64,000 nucleotides of DNA from Pseudomonas sp. TTU2014-080ASC (GCF_001446935.1 NZ_LKKK01000002.1:744001-808000); one strand, 5' to 3'; shown: positions 44,171 through 53,673, counted from the stretch's first letter. A program made the numbers and translations. The notes: generated by a model not told the origin, from the sequence alone.

Positions 44171-44197
44171 ACAAAGCCCCGCGATGCGGGGCTTTGT
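44171..44197. terminator. Bidirectional terminator after gcvH
   Basis: A 12-bp perfect stem ACAAAGCCCCGC / GCGGGGCTTTGT with a GAT loop between convergent gcvH and the lipoprotein hydrolase gene. Confidence 0.88.
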
Positions 44198-44213
44198 TGT
44201 TTATGGGGAGTGC

Positions 44214-45488
44214 TTAGTCCGCTGCGCAGCCTCTGGATGGCAGGCTCTCCAGAGCCCGCTTGATCAGCTGCGCACTGCGGTTGCTGTGCAGAATACCTGT
44301 GTGGCTTTCGTCCAACAGGTAAATGCGTTCAGCTTCATCCTGGGCAGCCGGGAGCAGCTCGCTGGCCAGCGGCACCGCGCCGTCATTGGGTTGCGGTAGT
44401 AATGATCGGTTGCCGCCATAGCTGATCAGCTGCCATTGGCGGATATGTCTGGCTAGCGGCTGGCTGAACAGGTTGCGCAGAAACGGGCTGTCGGGTGACA
44501 GGTCGCGCCACAACGGAATATCCAGTGGCACATCATGCACGCCGTGGGCCGCCATGGGGTGCCCGCCCCAAGGCGTTGAGAGGGTGATGAACAGGCAAAC
44601 TTGCTGGCTGTAGTCTGCATTCAGGCGTTGTAAGGCCCGGCGCGTAACCAACCCGCCCATACTGTGGGCCATCAGGTGCATGCGTTTGGGATGATGGCGC
44701 AACTGCAAATCACGGATGGCCATGCTCAACATGTAGGCGTTGTTGTCCAGCGGCAGGCCGCCGGGGTAATGAAACAGCACTGGTTGATAGCGTGAGCGGT
44801 CCAGCTGTTCGGCCAGCCATGACCAGTCTTTGGGCGATGAGTTGATGCCGTGCACCATCAGCACAGGCTCTTTGCGCGCGTCCCAAGGCCCCAGCAGATA
44901 CAAGCCATAGCCCAGCTCATTGATAAAACTGACCGGCTGCCAGGTGCCCATGCGGGTTCGCTGCGCATCGAAGCGCCAGTCATCCAGGGTTACGGTTTGC
45001 AGGTAATTACGCTGGAAACGGGGGTGCTCCTGATAGACCACTTGCAAGCTCAGGTCGAGTTCTGGGGCTTGCCCCAGCGCGTCAGCAGGCAGATTTAGCT
45101 CGTTCAGATGGCCCAGTTGTTCGCGTTCTTCTCGGCTGGGCTGAACGGTCAGTGGGGTACTTTTGGCTTCGATAATCCACTGCCGGGGTTCGTCTGGGTC
45201 AATGACGAAATTGCCATTGAGGTCATCAAACGCCACTAACTGGTAAGCGCCGGGCGGCGTGATGAAGTAGAACACTTCTCCGGGCGAAGCAATCCGGTAG
45301 GCCACCAGATGACTCTGATTGTCCAGTAATGCCACCAGTGCGCTGTGCTGGTCGACGCTGTGCTGCAACTGGCCGCTGACTAGCACCAATTGCTGATGCG
45401 CCAGCTGCATCTCATGGTCTAGCTTGATCAGGCTGCACCCACTGCTGAGGAGTAGCGTGGCTGTCAGCAGTAGGTGTTTGAGAGGCAT
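44214..45488 (-). CDS. Lipoprotein alpha/beta hydrolase (lipase/PGAP1-like)
   Basis: A 424-residue protein with a lipoprotein signal (MPLKHLLLTATLLLSSGC, lipid Cys at residue 18). After an N-terminal beta-rich region (about 30-200, including VAFDDLNGNFVIDPDEPRQW) comes an alpha/beta-hydrolase domain. It has MVHGINSSPKDW as oxyanion loop, HSMGG as nucleophile elbow and a C-terminal His in DESHTGIL. The TLSTPWGGH segment resembles PGAP1- and lipase-like hydrolases. ATG 45488 follows GGAG; an earlier in-frame start would destroy the signal peptide. It probably cleaves an ester at the cell envelope. The substrate is unknown. Confidence 0.8.
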   Translation of the reverse strand: MPLKHLLLTATLLLSSGCSLIKLDHEMQLAHQQLVLVSGQLQHSVDQHSALVALLDNQSHLVAYRIASPGEVFYFITPPGAYQLVAFDDLNGNFVIDPDEPRQWIIEAKSTPLTVQPSREEREQLGHLNELNLPADALGQAPELDLSLQVVYQEHPRFQRNYLQTVTLDDWRFDAQRTRMGTWQPVSFINELGYGLYLLGPWDARKEPVLMVHGINSSPKDWSWLAEQLDRSRYQPVLFHYPGGLPLDNNAYMLSMAIRDLQLRHHPKRMHLMAHSMGGLVTRRALQRLNADYSQQVCLFITLSTPWGGHPMAAHGVHDVPLDIPLWRDLSPDSPFLRNLFSQPLARHIRQWQLISYGGNRSLLPQPNDGAVPLASELLPAAQDEAERIYLLDESHTGILHSNRSAQLIKRALESLPSRGCAAD

Positions 45489-45508
45489 TGGAGCAGTCTC
45501 CACACCGG

Positions 45509-45955
45509 CTATTGGGGAGCGACCAGCAGCACCACACCATCCTGCCCGGTTACTTTCACGGTCTGCCCGGCTGGCGCATCGGCACCGGAGACCAACCATA
45601 GGGTGTCGCCTGCCTTAATCTTGCCGCGCCCGTCGACAATCGCTTCGTGCAGCACGAAGCTACGCCCGATCAGCTCGCTGCCGCGCTGGTTCAGACCAGG
45701 TTGGCTGGGGTTGCTCTTGACGTTGCGCTGTCGTCTCCACCAGAGCACAGCTGTAGTGATTGAGAAGAGAGCAAACACCAAGAATTGAGCGGCCCAGCCG
45801 AGTTGTGGAAAGATAAAACTGAGCAGGCTGGTGCAGGCAGCGGCCAGGCCGATCCAGAGCAGATAACCGCCCGCACCGAACACCTCAATAATCAGCAGCA
45901 CAATGCCCAGTGCGAGCCAGTCCCAGTAAGTCAGCTGTTGCAGGTAGCTCAACAT
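45509..45955 (-). CDS. NfeD-family membrane protein
   Basis: A 148-residue short-form NfeD protein with three to four hydrophobic helices (about residues 10-75). A C-terminal OB-fold domain follows (about 85-148, GRSFVLHEAIVDGRGKIKAGDTLWLVSG). NfeD proteins are encoded beside SPFH/stomatin-type partners and act with them in membrane microdomains. Here it starts 3 bp after the SPFH stop codon, a coupled pair. Confidence 0.88.
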   Translation of the reverse strand: MLSYLQQLTYWDWLALGIVLLIIEVFGAGGYLLWIGLAAACTSLLSFIFPQLGWAAQFLVFALFSITTAVLWWRRQRNVKSNPSQPGLNQRGSELIGRSFVLHEAIVDGRGKIKAGDTLWLVSGADAPAGQTVKVTGQDGVVLLVAPQ

Positions 45956-45958
45956 GGC

Positions 45959-46879
45959 TTAGCTCTTTTTGTCATCGAATGTGGCTTTAACAATCTCACC
46001 AATGCCGCCCACTGCACCGATCACCTGGCTGGCTTCCAGCGGCATCAGGATGACTTTGCTGTTATTGGCGGCGGCGAGCTGTCCCAGTGCCTCAACATAT
46101 TTTTGTGCGACGAAGTAATTGACCGCCTGCACGTTGCCGCTGGCGATAGCTTCGGACACCACGCGAGTTGCTTCCGCTTCGGCCTGAGCCGCACGCTCGC
46201 GGGCTTCCGCTTCAAGGAACGCCGCCTGGCGTTGGCCTTCGGCTTTGAGAATATCGCCCTGTTTCTGACCCTCAGCGGTAAGAATAGCGGCCGCCCGCAG
46301 GCCTTCCGCCTCCAGGATTTGTGCGCGCTTGATTCGCTCGGCTTTCATCTGCCCGGACATGGCGGCCATCAGGTCTTCAGGTGGGCTGATGTCTTTGATC
46401 TCGATGCGGGTGATCTTGATGCCCCACGGTGCGGTGGCTTCGTCCACGGTTTTCAGCAGGCGTTCGTTGATTGCGTCGCGCTGTCCGAGCATGGCGTCCA
46501 ACTCCATGGAGCCGAGCACGGTGCGGATATTGGTCATGACCAGGTTACGGATCGCATGTTCGAGGTTGTTTACCTCGTACGCAGCCTGCGCGGTATTGAT
46601 GATCTGGAAGAAGCAGATGGCGTCAATCTGTACCGTAGCGTTATCCGCCGTGATCACTTCCTGCGGTGGAATATCCAGCACGTTTTCCATCACGTTGAGC
46701 TTGCGCCCGATGCGGTCCATGACCGGCACAATGATGTTCAGTCCGGGTTTGAGCGTGGTGGTGTAGCGGCCAAAGCGCTCCACGGTCCACTCGTTGCCTT
46801 GAGGCACGACCTTGAAACCCATAAATACGATGGCAATGGCCAACGCGACAAACAGGAAGATGACACTACCGACGTCCAT
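45959..46879 (-). CDS. qmcA: SPFH/band 7 (stomatin-like) membrane protease subunit, QmcA-like
   Basis: A 306-residue protein with one N-terminal membrane helix ([16 protein letters not shown]) and a band 7 domain (about 25-190, [29 protein letters not shown]). It is followed by a long Ala/Glu-rich coiled coil ([20 protein letters not shown]..., about 195-260). It resembles E. coli QmcA, which associates with the FtsH protease system. It forms a transcription unit with the downstream NfeD gene. Confidence 0.88.
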   Translation of the reverse strand: MDVGSVIFLFVALAIAIVFMGFKVVPQGNEWTVERFGRYTTTLKPGLNIIVPVMDRIGRKLNVMENVLDIPPQEVITADNATVQIDAICFFQIINTAQAAYEVNNLEHAIRNLVMTNIRTVLGSMELDAMLGQRDAINERLLKTVDEATAPWGIKITRIEIKDISPPEDLMAAMSGQMKAERIKRAQILEAEGLRAAAILTAEGQKQGDILKAEGQRQAAFLEAEARERAAQAEAEATRVVSEAIASGNVQAVNYFVAQKYVEALGQLAAANNSKVILMPLEASQVIGAVGGIGEIVKATFDDKKS

Positions 46880-46972
46880 TCGATTGCTCCCAGCTGATGT
46901 TTACAAGGTTGGAGTGTTGGTCCGGACTATAAACACAAATGGCGCCGAACAGGCAGTTAAGACGATGCGATT

Positions 46973-48553
46973 TCAGCGCGCCGTGTTAAGGGCGCTGATG
47001 AGCTGAACATCGCGCTCGTATACATCCGGGTAGTAAGTCAGGGTTCCGTTCTGGTCGGCTTCTGCTGTCCAGTACGTCATTAGAATCACGGCTGGTTGCT
47101 GCAGACGGTACTGCAAGGTTTTGCCGCTTTCGATGTGCTTAGTCACAGTGACGAGTTCGTCTGGGCTAAGCAGCCAGTTGAAGAAGTTATCAACATTCTC
47201 CACCCGCACACAGCCGGAACTGAAGGCCCGTGGCGCTTTGCTGAACAGGCTCTGGCTCGGGGTGTCATGCAGGTAAACCGCAAACGGGTTGTCAAAGCGG
47301 AAGGCCACGCGGCCCAGCGGGTTCTGGCTCCCAGCTGCCTGGCGCAGCATGATATTGCCGGGGTTATGCCAATCCACGTCATGTGGATCAAGCGCTGTGC
47401 CATCACGGTCAAGCACGCTTAGGCCGTGACGGGACAGGTAGCTGATGTCCTCCCTGATCGCGGGAAGTTTGTCCTTACGCAGGATGGTGGGCGGTACGGT
47501 CCAGGTTGGGTTGAGGCTCAGACGATTAAGGCGTGACAGCAGCAGTGGTGTTTGCCGGTCGCTGCGCCCGACCTGGGTGCGGGTTCGCCATTGAATCTGG
47601 TCGTCCTTGAGGATCAGCAGCTCGCTGGCGGGAATGTTGATCACAACTTTGCTGATGCTCAAGTCATCTGCCTGCCAGCGCAGGCGCTCAAGGTTGGCTC
47701 GCAGCTGGTCAAGACGCTGCTGCGCGGGAATATTCAGCTCCCGAATGCTGGCAGGGCCCAGTACACCATCCGGGTTCAGGCCGTGGGCGCTCTGAAAATG
47801 TTCGAGGGCTTGCTGGGTCGCGCTGTCATAACGGTTATCGGTGTGTTCCGGGCTGATGGTCAGATAGCCTTCGGCCTCAAGGCGCGAGCGCAAGACTGGC
47901 AGGCGTTCGTCCATGCCATTGGCTTTAAGCAACTTACCTTGGCCAATGCTCGGCCACTGGCTCAGCGGCCGTTGGCGCTGGCTGGCGTAGACCTTGCGCA
48001 GGTTTAGGTAACGGCTGCTGGTGGGGCGAGCCTCGTCAAAGGCCTTGGCCGGTGCTGCGAGGTTGGCGATGGCCAGAGACAGCGTGGCCAGTTCAGCATC
48101 GGCCGGAGGTAGGCTGGCAGTCCTCCACAGGGCTTCGGTTTTGGGCACACTGATACGCCCCCTACGCAGGTGCAGCAAGGCTTGTAAGTAAGCGTGGCTG
48201 GTGAGGATGTCGGCGCAGTCCGCTCGGCCCTGCGCGTGTTGCGAGCTCAGTGGATACGGGTAATCGGCTGGATTGAGGCCGTCATCAACCAACCGGGCAA
48301 GTTGCTCAGTCAGTTGTTGCAGCTGGGTGCCGTCTTGCCAGGCGGATACACCATTTTGCTGGTTGTAGAACGCCTGTAGTCGCGTCAGTGCGGCAGTATC
48401 AAGACTGGCTGGTAAAGGCCCGCAGTGCGTACCCAGGTCACTCAGAACCGGGCGCAAATCCTGTTGGGGAGCGACTTGCAAGGTGTCTGCATTAGCGACC
48501 AATGGAAGTAAAGAAGTCGCGATCGTTAGGTAAAATGCTGCAATTTTGAACAA
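46973..48553 (-). CDS. L,D-transpeptidase of the YcbB (LdtD) type
   Basis: A 526-residue periplasmic enzyme with a signal peptide of about 22 residues ending ANA-DT. A helical N-terminal region and a peptidoglycan-binding domain (about residues 220-275, ATQQALEHFQSAHGLNPDGVLGPASIRELN) precede the YkuD catalytic domain (about 305-480). The active-site Cys is in SSGCVRVEN. YcbB-type enzymes form 3-3 cross-links in peptidoglycan or attach proteins to it. The best start is TTG 48553, 7 nt after GGAG, because no ATG or GTG keeps the signal peptide. Confidence 0.88.
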   Translation of the reverse strand: MFKIAAFYLTIATSLLPLVANADTLQVAPQQDLRPVLSDLGTHCGPLPASLDTAALTRLQAFYNQQNGVSAWQDGTQLQQLTEQLARLVDDGLNPADYPYPLSSQHAQGRADCADILTSHAYLQALLHLRRGRISVPKTEALWRTASLPPADAELATLSLAIANLAAPAKAFDEARPTSSRYLNLRKVYASQRQRPLSQWPSIGQGKLLKANGMDERLPVLRSRLEAEGYLTISPEHTDNRYDSATQQALEHFQSAHGLNPDGVLGPASIRELNIPAQQRLDQLRANLERLRWQADDLSISKVVINIPASELLILKDDQIQWRTRTQVGRSDRQTPLLLSRLNRLSLNPTWTVPPTILRKDKLPAIREDISYLSRHGLSVLDRDGTALDPHDVDWHNPGNIMLRQAAGSQNPLGRVAFRFDNPFAVYLHDTPSQSLFSKAPRAFSSGCVRVENVDNFFNWLLSPDELVTVTKHIESGKTLQYRLQQPAVILMTYWTAEADQNGTLTYYPDVYERDVQLISALNTAR

Positions 48554-48678
48554 TTTGATACTCCGATCCTTGGCCGCATACCGCTATTGCCGGTAGGGTA
48601 AGCAGAATCAGTATAGCCGGACCAGCGCGGAGTCGACTTCTTGTGCGCCCGCACACTTGGTTTATGGGGAAAGTTTGT

Positions 48679-49413
48679 ATGTTTTCACAGTTGCGCAGCT
48701 TACTGCTCGTAAGTCTGTTGGGTTTAAGCACGCCGTTAATGGCTGCGACCACTGACGCGTTGCAGCGCGATTTACTGCGTATTGCACCGGGCCTGAATCA
48801 GCAGGCGCTGCGCCATGCGCTGGCCGCCATGCAGTGCGCGGTCAATAACGGGGCCGGCCCGGCTCGTCGTCTGGCAGTGATTGATTATTCCCGACCTTCT
48901 ACCGAGCGCCGGCTGTGGATTTTTGATCTGCAACGCAAGCGCCTGCTACTGCGTGATTACGTGGCCCATGGGCGGATGTCGGGAGAGAATTTTGCTGAGA
49001 GCTTTTCCAATCGTCTCAACAGCAATCAGAGCAGCCTGGGGCTGTTCCGCACGGCGGAGAGTTACAGCGGCAAGCACGGCTACTCGCTACGTATGGATGG
49101 CCTTGAGCCTGGCTTGAACGATTTGGCCCGCGAGCGCGCGATTGTGATCCACGGTGCGGACTACGTCAGTCCCAGTCTGGTTAAAAGTCAGGGGCGTATC
49201 GGTCGTAGCCTGGGTTGCCCGGCCGTCAGGCCAGAAGTGGCGCGGATGGTGGTGGATCAGCTTAAGGGCGGGCAGTTTCTGTTCGCTTGGCACAACGACC
49301 CTCGCTGGCTGCAGGGCTCGGATTATCTGAATTGCAAACCGCAGCGAGTGGCGCAGGTGATGTCCCGGTTGGGCGGTGCCCAGCGCTGGCACGCTGGAAT
49401 TACGCAGCGCTGA
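48679..49413 (+). CDS. Murein L,D-transpeptidase catalytic domain family protein
   Basis: A 244-residue exported protein with a signal peptide (LRSLLLVSLLGLSTPLMA-AT). The catalytic motif is in GRIGRSLGCPAVRPEVAR, with the conserved His in IVIHGADYVS. Proteins of this group (YkuD-like) occur in many Pseudomonas genomes and probably act on peptidoglycan peptides. ATG 48679 is preferred; an in-frame ATG at 48664 is possible. It is divergent from the YcbB-type gene, so two related cell-wall enzymes share one 125-bp control region. Its stop codon abuts that of the gspE-like gene. Confidence 0.82.
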   Translation: MFSQLRSLLLVSLLGLSTPLMAATTDALQRDLLRIAPGLNQQALRHALAAMQCAVNNGAGPARRLAVIDYSRPSTERRLWIFDLQRKRLLLRDYVAHGRMSGENFAESFSNRLNSNQSSLGLFRTAESYSGKHGYSLRMDGLEPGLNDLARERAIVIHGADYVSPSLVKSQGRIGRSLGCPAVRPEVARMVVDQLKGGQFLFAWHNDPRWLQGSDYLNCKPQRVAQVMSRLGGAQRWHAGITQR

Positions 49414-49423
49414 TCAGCGCTGC
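49404..49423. repeat. Perfect 20-bp palindrome spanning two convergent stop codons
   Basis: GCAGCGCTGA and TCAGCGCTGC join at 49413/49414. The plus-strand TGA (49411-49413) and the minus-strand TGA (49416-49414) are the middle of the palindrome. No other terminator is present between the two genes. Confidence 0.75.
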
Positions 49424-51198
49424 TCACTCTGCGGTGTCACCCGCAGCACTTCCTCAATGGTGGTCAAGCCGCTGGCGATTTTTTGCGCTCCGGACAGGCG
49501 CAGGCTGCGCATACCGTCTTTGAAGGCATGACGGCGCAGGGCGACCAGATCGGTATCAGCGGTGATCAACGGCTTGATTGCATCGTTCATCAGCATGATC
49601 TCGTAAACCCCGGCCCGGCCACGGTAGCCGGTATCGCGGCATTCCAGGCAGCCCACGGCGCGCTGGGCCTGCGTTGGCAGCGGCGCATTCCAAGGTTTGG
49701 TCAGGCTCTGCCAGTCGTCTTCATCCAGCGTGTGCGGGACTTTGCAGTGCGGGCACAGCGTTCGCACCAGTCGCTGGGCCATCACGCCAAGCAGTGTGGC
49801 TTTGAGCAGGTAGTGAGGGACGCCCAGTTCGAGCAGGCGGGTAATCGCGCTCGGCGCATCGTTGGTGTGCAGGGTGGATAGCACCAAGTGCCCGGTGAGA
49901 GCAGCCTGAATCGCCATTTCAGCGGTTTCCAGATCGCGGATCTCACCGATCATGATGATGTCCGGGTCCTGACGCATCAGTGCGCGCACGCCACTGGCAA
50001 AGGTCAGGTCGATATTGCTCTGCACTTGCATCTGGTTGAAGGCACCTTCGATCATCTCGATCGGATCTTCGATGGTGCAGACGTTGACCTCGGAGGTCGC
50101 CAGTTGCTTGAGTGTGGTGTACAGCGTGGTGGTCTTACCTGAGCCAGTCGGGCCGGTGACCAGAATGATGCCGTTGGGCTGGCAGGTCATGCTTTGCCAG
50201 CGCTTCATGTCATCAGCGGAGAAGCCCAACTGATCGAAGCTCTTGAGCAGCACTTCCGGGTCGAAAATCCGCATCACCATTTTCTCGCCGAAGGCGGTCG
50301 GCAATGTGGACAAACGCAGTTCTACTTCGCCGCCATCCGGGGTTTTGGTTTTGATCCGGCCATCTTGCGGCTTGCGTTTTTCCGCCACGTTCATCCGGCC
50401 TAAACTCTTCAGGCGGCTGACAATGGCCAGGGTCACTTGCGGCGGGAATTGATAGACCGTGTGCAGTACACCGTCGATACGAAAACGCACGCTGCCCTGT
50501 TCGCGGCGCGGCTCGATGTGGATATCACTGGCGCGTTGCTGGAAGGCGTACTGAAACAGCCAGTCGACGATATTGACGATATGCGCGTCGTTGGCGTCCG
50601 GTTCCTGATCTTGTGCGCCGAGGCTGAGCAACTGCTCGAAGTTGCCGACACTGCTCATCTTCATGTCGGTGGCCGAGGCTCCACTGACCGAGCGGGCCAG
50701 TCGATAGAACTCGACGGTAAAACGCTGAATGTCGCATGGGTTGGCGATGACGCGCTTGATCGGGCGCTTTAGAACATGCACCAGATCCTGCTCCCAGGCG
50801 CGCATTAGCGGCTGGCAGCTGGCGATGGTGACGCACTCTCGGTCCACTGCGACGGCGAGAATCTTGTGGCGCTGGGCAAAGGCGTAGGACATCAGCGGGG
50901 TGACGGCCGCGACGTCGATTTTCAACGGGTCAATGCGCAGATACGGCTGACCATGGTGCTCTGCCAGCCATTGGGTCAGGCATTCCAGATCGAGTTTTTT
51001 ACCCGGATGTTTAAGGTCGTCCAGCTGTTGCGCTGCCAAAAACTCCAGCGGGTGTTGCTGGTTGTTCACCGCGCTGCGGCGGATGGCCAGGCAATGCTCG
51101 GCGCTGTCCTGATGGGTACGGCCTTGGGCAACCAAGTCCCTTAGCACATCGCCCAGATCAAGCAGGCGATCCTGAGTAGACGGCGCGAGTGTGGACAT
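49414..51198 (-). CDS. GspE/PulE-family secretion or pilus ATPase
   Basis: A 594-residue ATPase of the type II secretion / type IV pilus family. An N-terminal N1 domain (about residues 60-175) precedes the core with Walker A GPTGSGKTTTLYTTLKQL (near 340), the Asp and His boxes (VCTIEDPIEMIEGAFNQMQV, ALTGHLVLSTLHTND) and Walker B DPDIIMIGEIRD. Two CxxC pairs (CPHCKVPH, CLECRDTG) form the zinc site of GspE/PilB types. No other secretion or pilus gene is adjacent, so it is an orphan in this window. From memory it may be the counterpart of PA5210. ATG 51198 follows AAGGAG. Confidence 0.87.
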   Translation of the reverse strand: MSTLAPSTQDRLLDLGDVLRDLVAQGRTHQDSAEHCLAIRRSAVNNQQHPLEFLAAQQLDDLKHPGKKLDLECLTQWLAEHHGQPYLRIDPLKIDVAAVTPLMSYAFAQRHKILAVAVDRECVTIASCQPLMRAWEQDLVHVLKRPIKRVIANPCDIQRFTVEFYRLARSVSGASATDMKMSSVGNFEQLLSLGAQDQEPDANDAHIVNIVDWLFQYAFQQRASDIHIEPRREQGSVRFRIDGVLHTVYQFPPQVTLAIVSRLKSLGRMNVAEKRKPQDGRIKTKTPDGGEVELRLSTLPTAFGEKMVMRIFDPEVLLKSFDQLGFSADDMKRWQSMTCQPNGIILVTGPTGSGKTTTLYTTLKQLATSEVNVCTIEDPIEMIEGAFNQMQVQSNIDLTFASGVRALMRQDPDIIMIGEIRDLETAEMAIQAALTGHLVLSTLHTNDAPSAITRLLELGVPHYLLKATLLGVMAQRLVRTLCPHCKVPHTLDEDDWQSLTKPWNAPLPTQAQRAVGCLECRDTGYRGRAGVYEIMLMNDAIKPLITADTDLVALRRHAFKDGMRSLRLSGAQKIASGLTTIEEVLRVTPQSEQR

Positions 51199-51301
51199 GG
51201 GGCTCCTTGGGTTGCCGTTGGCTAGCCGACTGGAGTCGGCTTTTATCGAATACGTTCAATCTTGCACAGCCGTCCGGCCCTACTGCAAGCCCCTTGCGCG
51301 A

Positions 51302-51976
51302 TCAGGGTTTTTGCAGAGTTTTCACGCCGTCGGCTGTGCCGAGAAGCAGCAGGTCTGCCGGGCGGGCTGCGAACAGGCCGTTGGTAACGACGCCGACGAT
51401 GGCATTGATCTGGGTTTCCAGCTCAACCGGATTAACGATGGACATGTTGTGCACATCGAGAATGACGTTGCCGTTATCGGTGATCACACCTTCGCGGTAG
51501 ACCGGGTCACCGCCTAGTTTCACCAGCTGGCGGGCAACGTGGCTGCGGGCCATCGGGATGACTTCAACTGGCAGCGGGAAGTTGCCCAGTACCGGAACCA
51601 GCTTGCTGGCGTCGGCGATGCAGATGAAGGTTTTGGCCACCGCTGCAACGATCTTCTCGCGGGTCAGGGCTGCGCCGCCGCCCTTGATCAGGTTCAGATG
51701 CTCGTCACTTTCGTCGGCACCGTCGATGTAGAACTCAAGATCGCTGACGCTGTTCAGTTCATACACCGGGATGCCGTGGCCTTTCAGGCGGGCAGCGGTG
51801 GCTTCGGAGCTGGCTACGGCGCCATCGAATTCCATTTTGTGTTTGGCCAGTGCATCAATAAAGAAGTTGGCAGTGGAGCCGGTGCCAACTCCAATCACAC
51901 TCTTGGCGTCGAGGTGGGGAAGAATGTAGTCGACGGCAGCCTGGGCAACGGCTTGCTTGAGTTGATCCTGGTTCAT
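51302..51976 (-). CDS. rpiA: Ribose-5-phosphate isomerase A RpiA
   Basis: A 224-residue isomerase that interconverts ribose 5-phosphate and ribulose 5-phosphate. The phosphate-binding [12 protein letters not shown] is near residue 25, the catalytic region [26 protein letters not shown] near 83-108. It is divergent from ilvA, the same arrangement as PA0330-PA0331 in PAO1 as I recall. Confidence 0.95.
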   Translation of the reverse strand: MNQDQLKQAVAQAAVDYILPHLDAKSVIGVGTGSTANFFIDALAKHKMEFDGAVASSEATAARLKGHGIPVYELNSVSDLEFYIDGADESDEHLNLIKGGGAALTREKIVAAVAKTFICIADASKLVPVLGNFPLPVEVIPMARSHVARQLVKLGGDPVYREGVITDNGNVILDVHNMSIVNPVELETQINAIVGVVTNGLFAARPADLLLLGTADGVKTLQKP

Positions 51977-52132
51977 TCGCGGGCCTGGGTAATGTGGGGA
52001 GTAAAATATGAATTATACCCCGTTGCCCGGTGTTAGTGCTTTTGCTGGATAAATGCCGCTGTATCTTATGGTCGCACCCGGCAAGCGTGGAGTAGACTCC
52101 CGAACTCCCTGTACTACACCTGCGATCCCGCC

Positions 52133-53647
52133 ATGCTTGAAGAAAATGTGAAGAACATCCTCACTTCCCGCGTCTATGACGTGGCAGTGGAAACCCCTCT
52201 GCAACCTGCCAACCAACTTTCCGAACGCCTGGGCAATCAGATTCTGCTCAAGCGTGAAGACCTGCAGCCGGTGTTCTCGTTCAAGATTAGGGGCGCGTAC
52301 AACAAGCTGGCCCAGCTGTCTGCCGAAGAGCAGGCGCGCGGTGTGGTGACTGCATCCGCCGGCAACCATGCCCAAGGTCTGGCGCTGGCTGCGAAGAAGC
52401 TGGGCGTAAAAGCCACTATTGTGATGCCCAAAACCACTCCGGAAATTAAGGTGCACGGCGTCCGTTCCCGTGGCGGCAAGGTTGTGCTGCACGGCGACAG
52501 TTTCCCTGAGGCGTTGGCTTATTCCCTGAAGTTGGTGGACGACAAGGGTTACATCTATATCCACCCTTACGATGACCCGCACACCATTGCCGGTCAGGGC
52601 ACCATTGCCATGGAAATTTTGCGTCAGCAGCAGGGGCAGATTGACGCGATTTTCGTACCCGTCGGCGGCGGGGGCTTGATTGCGGGTATTGCGGCTTACG
52701 TGAAATACCTGCGCCCTGAAATCAAGGTGATCGGCGTTGAACCGGATGATTCCAACTGCCTGCAGGCTGCGATGGCAGCGGGCGAGCGCGTGGTTCTGCC
52801 GCAGGTTGGCCTGTTCGCAGATGGCGTTGCTGTGGCGCAGATCGGCGAGCACACCTTCAATATCTGCAAGGACTATGTAGATGAGGTGATTACTGTCAGC
52901 ACCGATGAAATTTGCGCGGCGATCAAGGACATCTACGACGACACCCGCTCCATCACCGAGCCGGCCGGCGCACTCAGCGTGGCAGGGATTAAGCGCTATG
53001 TGCAGCGTGAAGGGTGCACTAAGCAGGTTTTGGTCGGTATCGACTCCGGTGCCAACATCAACTTCGACCGCCTGCGCCATGTGGCTGAACGAGCAGAGTT
53101 GGGTGAGCAGCGCGAAGCCATTATCGCTGTCACCATTCCTGAGCATCCAGGCAGCTTCAAGAGCTTCTGCGAGGCGCTGGGTAAGCGTCAGATTACCGAG
53201 TTCAACTACCGCTTCCACGAGAACGGTTCGGCACACATCTTTGTTGGCGTGCAGACTCACCCTGAGAACGATCCACGCGAGGCCCTGGTCAAAGGGCTGC
53301 AGGATAAGGGCTTCCCGGTGCTGGACCTGACCGATAACGAGCTGGCTAAACTGCACATTCGCCACATGGTTGGCGGGCATGCTGCCGCGGTGCCGGACGA
53401 GTGCGTATACCGCTTCGAATTCCCGGAGCGTCCGGGCGCGCTGTTCAACTTCTTGCAGAAGCTGGGCGGACGCTGGAATATCTCCATGTTCCACTATCGC
53501 AACCATGGTGCAGCTGACGGTCGCGTTGTGGCGGGTTTGCAAGTGCCGCATGAGGAGCGTCATCTGCTGCCAGCTGCGCTGGATGCTATTGGTTACCCCT
53601 ATTGGGATGAGAGCGATAACCCGGCTTACAAACTATTCCTCGGCTAA
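52133..53647 (+). CDS. ilvA: Threonine ammonia-lyase, biosynthetic IlvA
   Basis: A 504-residue PLP enzyme that deaminates threonine to 2-oxobutanoate, the first step to isoleucine. The PLP lysine lies in PVFSFKIRGAYNK (near residue 50), with SAGNHAQG near 82 and the glycine-rich PVGGGGLIAG near 183. Two C-terminal ACT-like regulatory domains (about 330-415 and 420-504) bind isoleucine and valine, which marks it as the feedback-controlled form. The start ATG 52133 has no obvious ribosome site, but it begins the conserved N-terminus. Confidence 0.95.
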   Translation: MLEENVKNILTSRVYDVAVETPLQPANQLSERLGNQILLKREDLQPVFSFKIRGAYNKLAQLSAEEQARGVVTASAGNHAQGLALAAKKLGVKATIVMPKTTPEIKVHGVRSRGGKVVLHGDSFPEALAYSLKLVDDKGYIYIHPYDDPHTIAGQGTIAMEILRQQQGQIDAIFVPVGGGGLIAGIAAYVKYLRPEIKVIGVEPDDSNCLQAAMAAGERVVLPQVGLFADGVAVAQIGEHTFNICKDYVDEVITVSTDEICAAIKDIYDDTRSITEPAGALSVAGIKRYVQREGCTKQVLVGIDSGANINFDRLRHVAERAELGEQREAIIAVTIPEHPGSFKSFCEALGKRQITEFNYRFHENGSAHIFVGVQTHPENDPREALVKGLQDKGFPVLDLTDNELAKLHIRHMVGGHAAAVPDECVYRFEFPERPGALFNFLQKLGGRWNISMFHYRNHGAADGRVVAGLQVPHEERHLLPAALDAIGYPYWDESDNPAYKLFLG

Positions 53648-53673
53648 CCCTGACAACTAACAGGAACCTTGTA

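Noticed and set aside
52013-53563. A 516-codon minus-strand frame opposite ilvA
   Set aside because: ilvA is unmistakable on the other strand, and the antisense protein has no family features.
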